From a virus: DNA of 56,176 bases. Under the pieces are notes generated by a model. It saw only the letters and a program-made list of their open reading frames with translations. It ran no database searches and was not told the origin of the DNA. A program made the position numbers and the translations under genes. Location of the stretch: the IMG/VR virus record IMGVR_UViG_3300050020_000040, positions 1 to 56,176 of that record, one strand, 5' to 3'. Positions 55,486 through 56,176 of the stretch are shown here, piece by piece. How positions within the stretch are numbered: the stretch's first letter is position 1; each line of letters begins with the position of its first letter.

Positions 55486-55705
55486 AACCGCAGCTCCCGG
55501 CGAAGTGGTTGTTGATGGCCGATTCACTGGGCACCGCCAGGTCGGGGTAAGCGTCGCGCAGCCAGCGGACGATCTTCGGGGTGCTCCAATGCCTCTCGCC
55601 GCGACACCGGATGATCTCGACGTACCCCTCGTGCCGCGCGACCAGGCACTCGGTCGCGAGCTTGTGCTGGCGCTCCCAGTCCTCGGGACTGATCTGAGCA
55701 CTCAT
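55475..55705 (-). CDS. Small DNA-binding-like protein, partner of metallophosphoesterase 2
   Basis: 76 residues from ATG 55705 (GGAGGG, 7 bases). 'VEIIRCRGERHWSTPKIVRW', then 'LRDAYPDLAVPSESAINNHF' looks like a winged or helix-turn-helix element. Equivalent in place to 34886-35101. Confidence 0.6.
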   Translation of the reverse strand: MSAQISPEDWERQHKLATECLVARHEGYVEIIRCRGERHWSTPKIVRWLRDAYPDLAVPSESAINNHFAGSCGCAR

Positions 55706-55818
55706 TGGCGTTCCCTCCGCTGACGGGGACTGGCCCCGGTCTCGCGTCTCACGCCCCACACTCTGTCAGTGCTCAGCCCCTGCCCCGCGCCCCACTGGGT
55801 CGAGCATGACGGTGGTGG

Positions 55819-56176
55819 TCATGAGGAGACGAACGCCACCGTCAGGAATGGGATGCCCCCGACAACATCGACCTGCAGGTTTTGGCCTCCCGACGAAACA
55901 GTTACAGTTTGCAGATAGTCCCCAGCGTTCAGGAGTACGCCAGGATCGGATATTCCCACACCTGAATAGGCGATGGGCGGGTAATTCCCCGAGTAGTACA
56001 ACAGAGCTCCATTCTTCATGATGTAAATGTTGCTCGCAGAAGTCGTCGGGCCGTATTTGACATACGTGGCAACCGAGTAACGTCCAGCTAGCGTAACGGT
56101 GATCTTGGCCCCCGCCCCCGTAGTGGCCATCCCCAAGGGGTCATAACTCTTGGTGTCGAAGGCCAGGACCGCACTG
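55819..56176 (-). CDS. Tail fibre / C1q-like protein (3' part; starts at 638 across the circular join)
   Basis: The C-terminal end of the gene starting at 638. It includes NIYIMKNGALLYYSGNYPPI and VLLNAGDYLQTVTVSSGGQN, beta strands of a C1q/TNF-like tip, ending 'FLTVAFVSS'. The repeated 201 bases differ at one codon (Ser in the left copy, Pro in the right: GSTT/GPTT). The 113 bases upstream of the next gene (55706-55818) contain no gene. Confidence 0.7.
   Translation of the reverse strand, partial: SAVLAFDTKSYDPLGMATTGAGAKITVTLAGRYSVATYVKYGPTTSASNIYIMKNGALLYYSGNYPPIAYSGVGISDPGVLLNAGDYLQTVTVSSGGQNLQVDVVGGIPFLTVAFVSS
55976..56176. repeat. Terminal direct repeat, right copy
   Basis: Copy of bases 1-201 with a single A/G difference. 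Marks the circular overlap of the assembly. Confidence 0.95.

Noticed and set aside
1-56176. Integrase, excisionase, repressor, attachment site or partition genes
   Set aside because: None was recognised on either strand; temperate life cannot be supported from this sequence.

Overview
The window is an essentially complete tailed-phage genome of the siphovirus type (long non-contractile tail: tape measure, tube protein and a frameshifted tail chaperone, but no sheath gene). Its first 201 bases recur at its end with one mismatch, so it is a circular map of about 55,975 bp cut inside a tail-fibre gene. The DNA is GC-rich, and genes overlap in long ATGA/GTGA-coupled chains. Promoters are extended -10 boxes (TGnTATACT-like) placed 6-8 bases before the start codon. 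This suggests a high-GC host that uses leaderless mRNAs, such as an actinobacterium. Pro/Thr-rich 'PTPTPTP' linkers and a Pro/Thr-stalked surface protein would also suit a Chloroflexota host. No integrase, repressor or partition gene was seen, so a lytic life cycle is the simplest reading.

Layout. Minus strand, 27.3 kb down to 1 and across the junction to 51.9 kb: the late genes, in the order small terminase, large terminase, portal-MuF fusion, XkdF-like protease, scaffold-like protein, major capsid, head-tail connector, tail terminator, tail tube, tail chaperone pair (-1 frameshift), tape measure, tail tip and FnIII tail proteins, C1q-like fibre, metallophosphoesterase, tail-collar protein (frame broken), glycosidase-type endolysin, HNH nuclease and a membrane protein that may be the holin. 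A five-gene glycosyltransferase/epimerase block sits between capsid and connector genes. Minus strand, 39.2 to 27.5 kb: about 35 small early genes, including a nucleotide-pool enzyme fusion, an RNA ligase, a second metallophosphoesterase, a C39-like peptidase with a small holin-like protein, many Cys-rich micro-proteins and a tRNA-Met. Plus strand, 39.3 to 51.6 kb: replication, recombination and modification genes (C5 methyltransferase, replication initiator, helicase-loader-like protein, helicase-methyltransferase fusion, RusA, RecT/Bet, Gam, HNH nucleases) and two nearly identical pentapeptide-repeat genes. The two early arms diverge from a control region at 39.23-39.33 kb and converge with the late arm at 51.65-51.89 kb.

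The most unusual feature is in the portal-MuF gene. An intein of 272 residues interrupts the conserved HPxCRC motif, and a complete Vsr/EDxHD-type homing endonuclease gene lies inside the intein's coding DNA on the opposite strand, with its own extended -10 promoter, ribosome binding site and TTG start. Its stop codon is the complement of the intein's second codon. Other notable points: a pentapeptide-repeat gene inserted into a small ORF with a 22-bp direct repeat and re-creating a nearby copy; a duplicated two-gene cassette (small DNA-binding-like protein plus metallophosphoesterase); a plus-strand membrane-anchored surface protein within the tail genes; and a family of leaderless extended -10 promoters.
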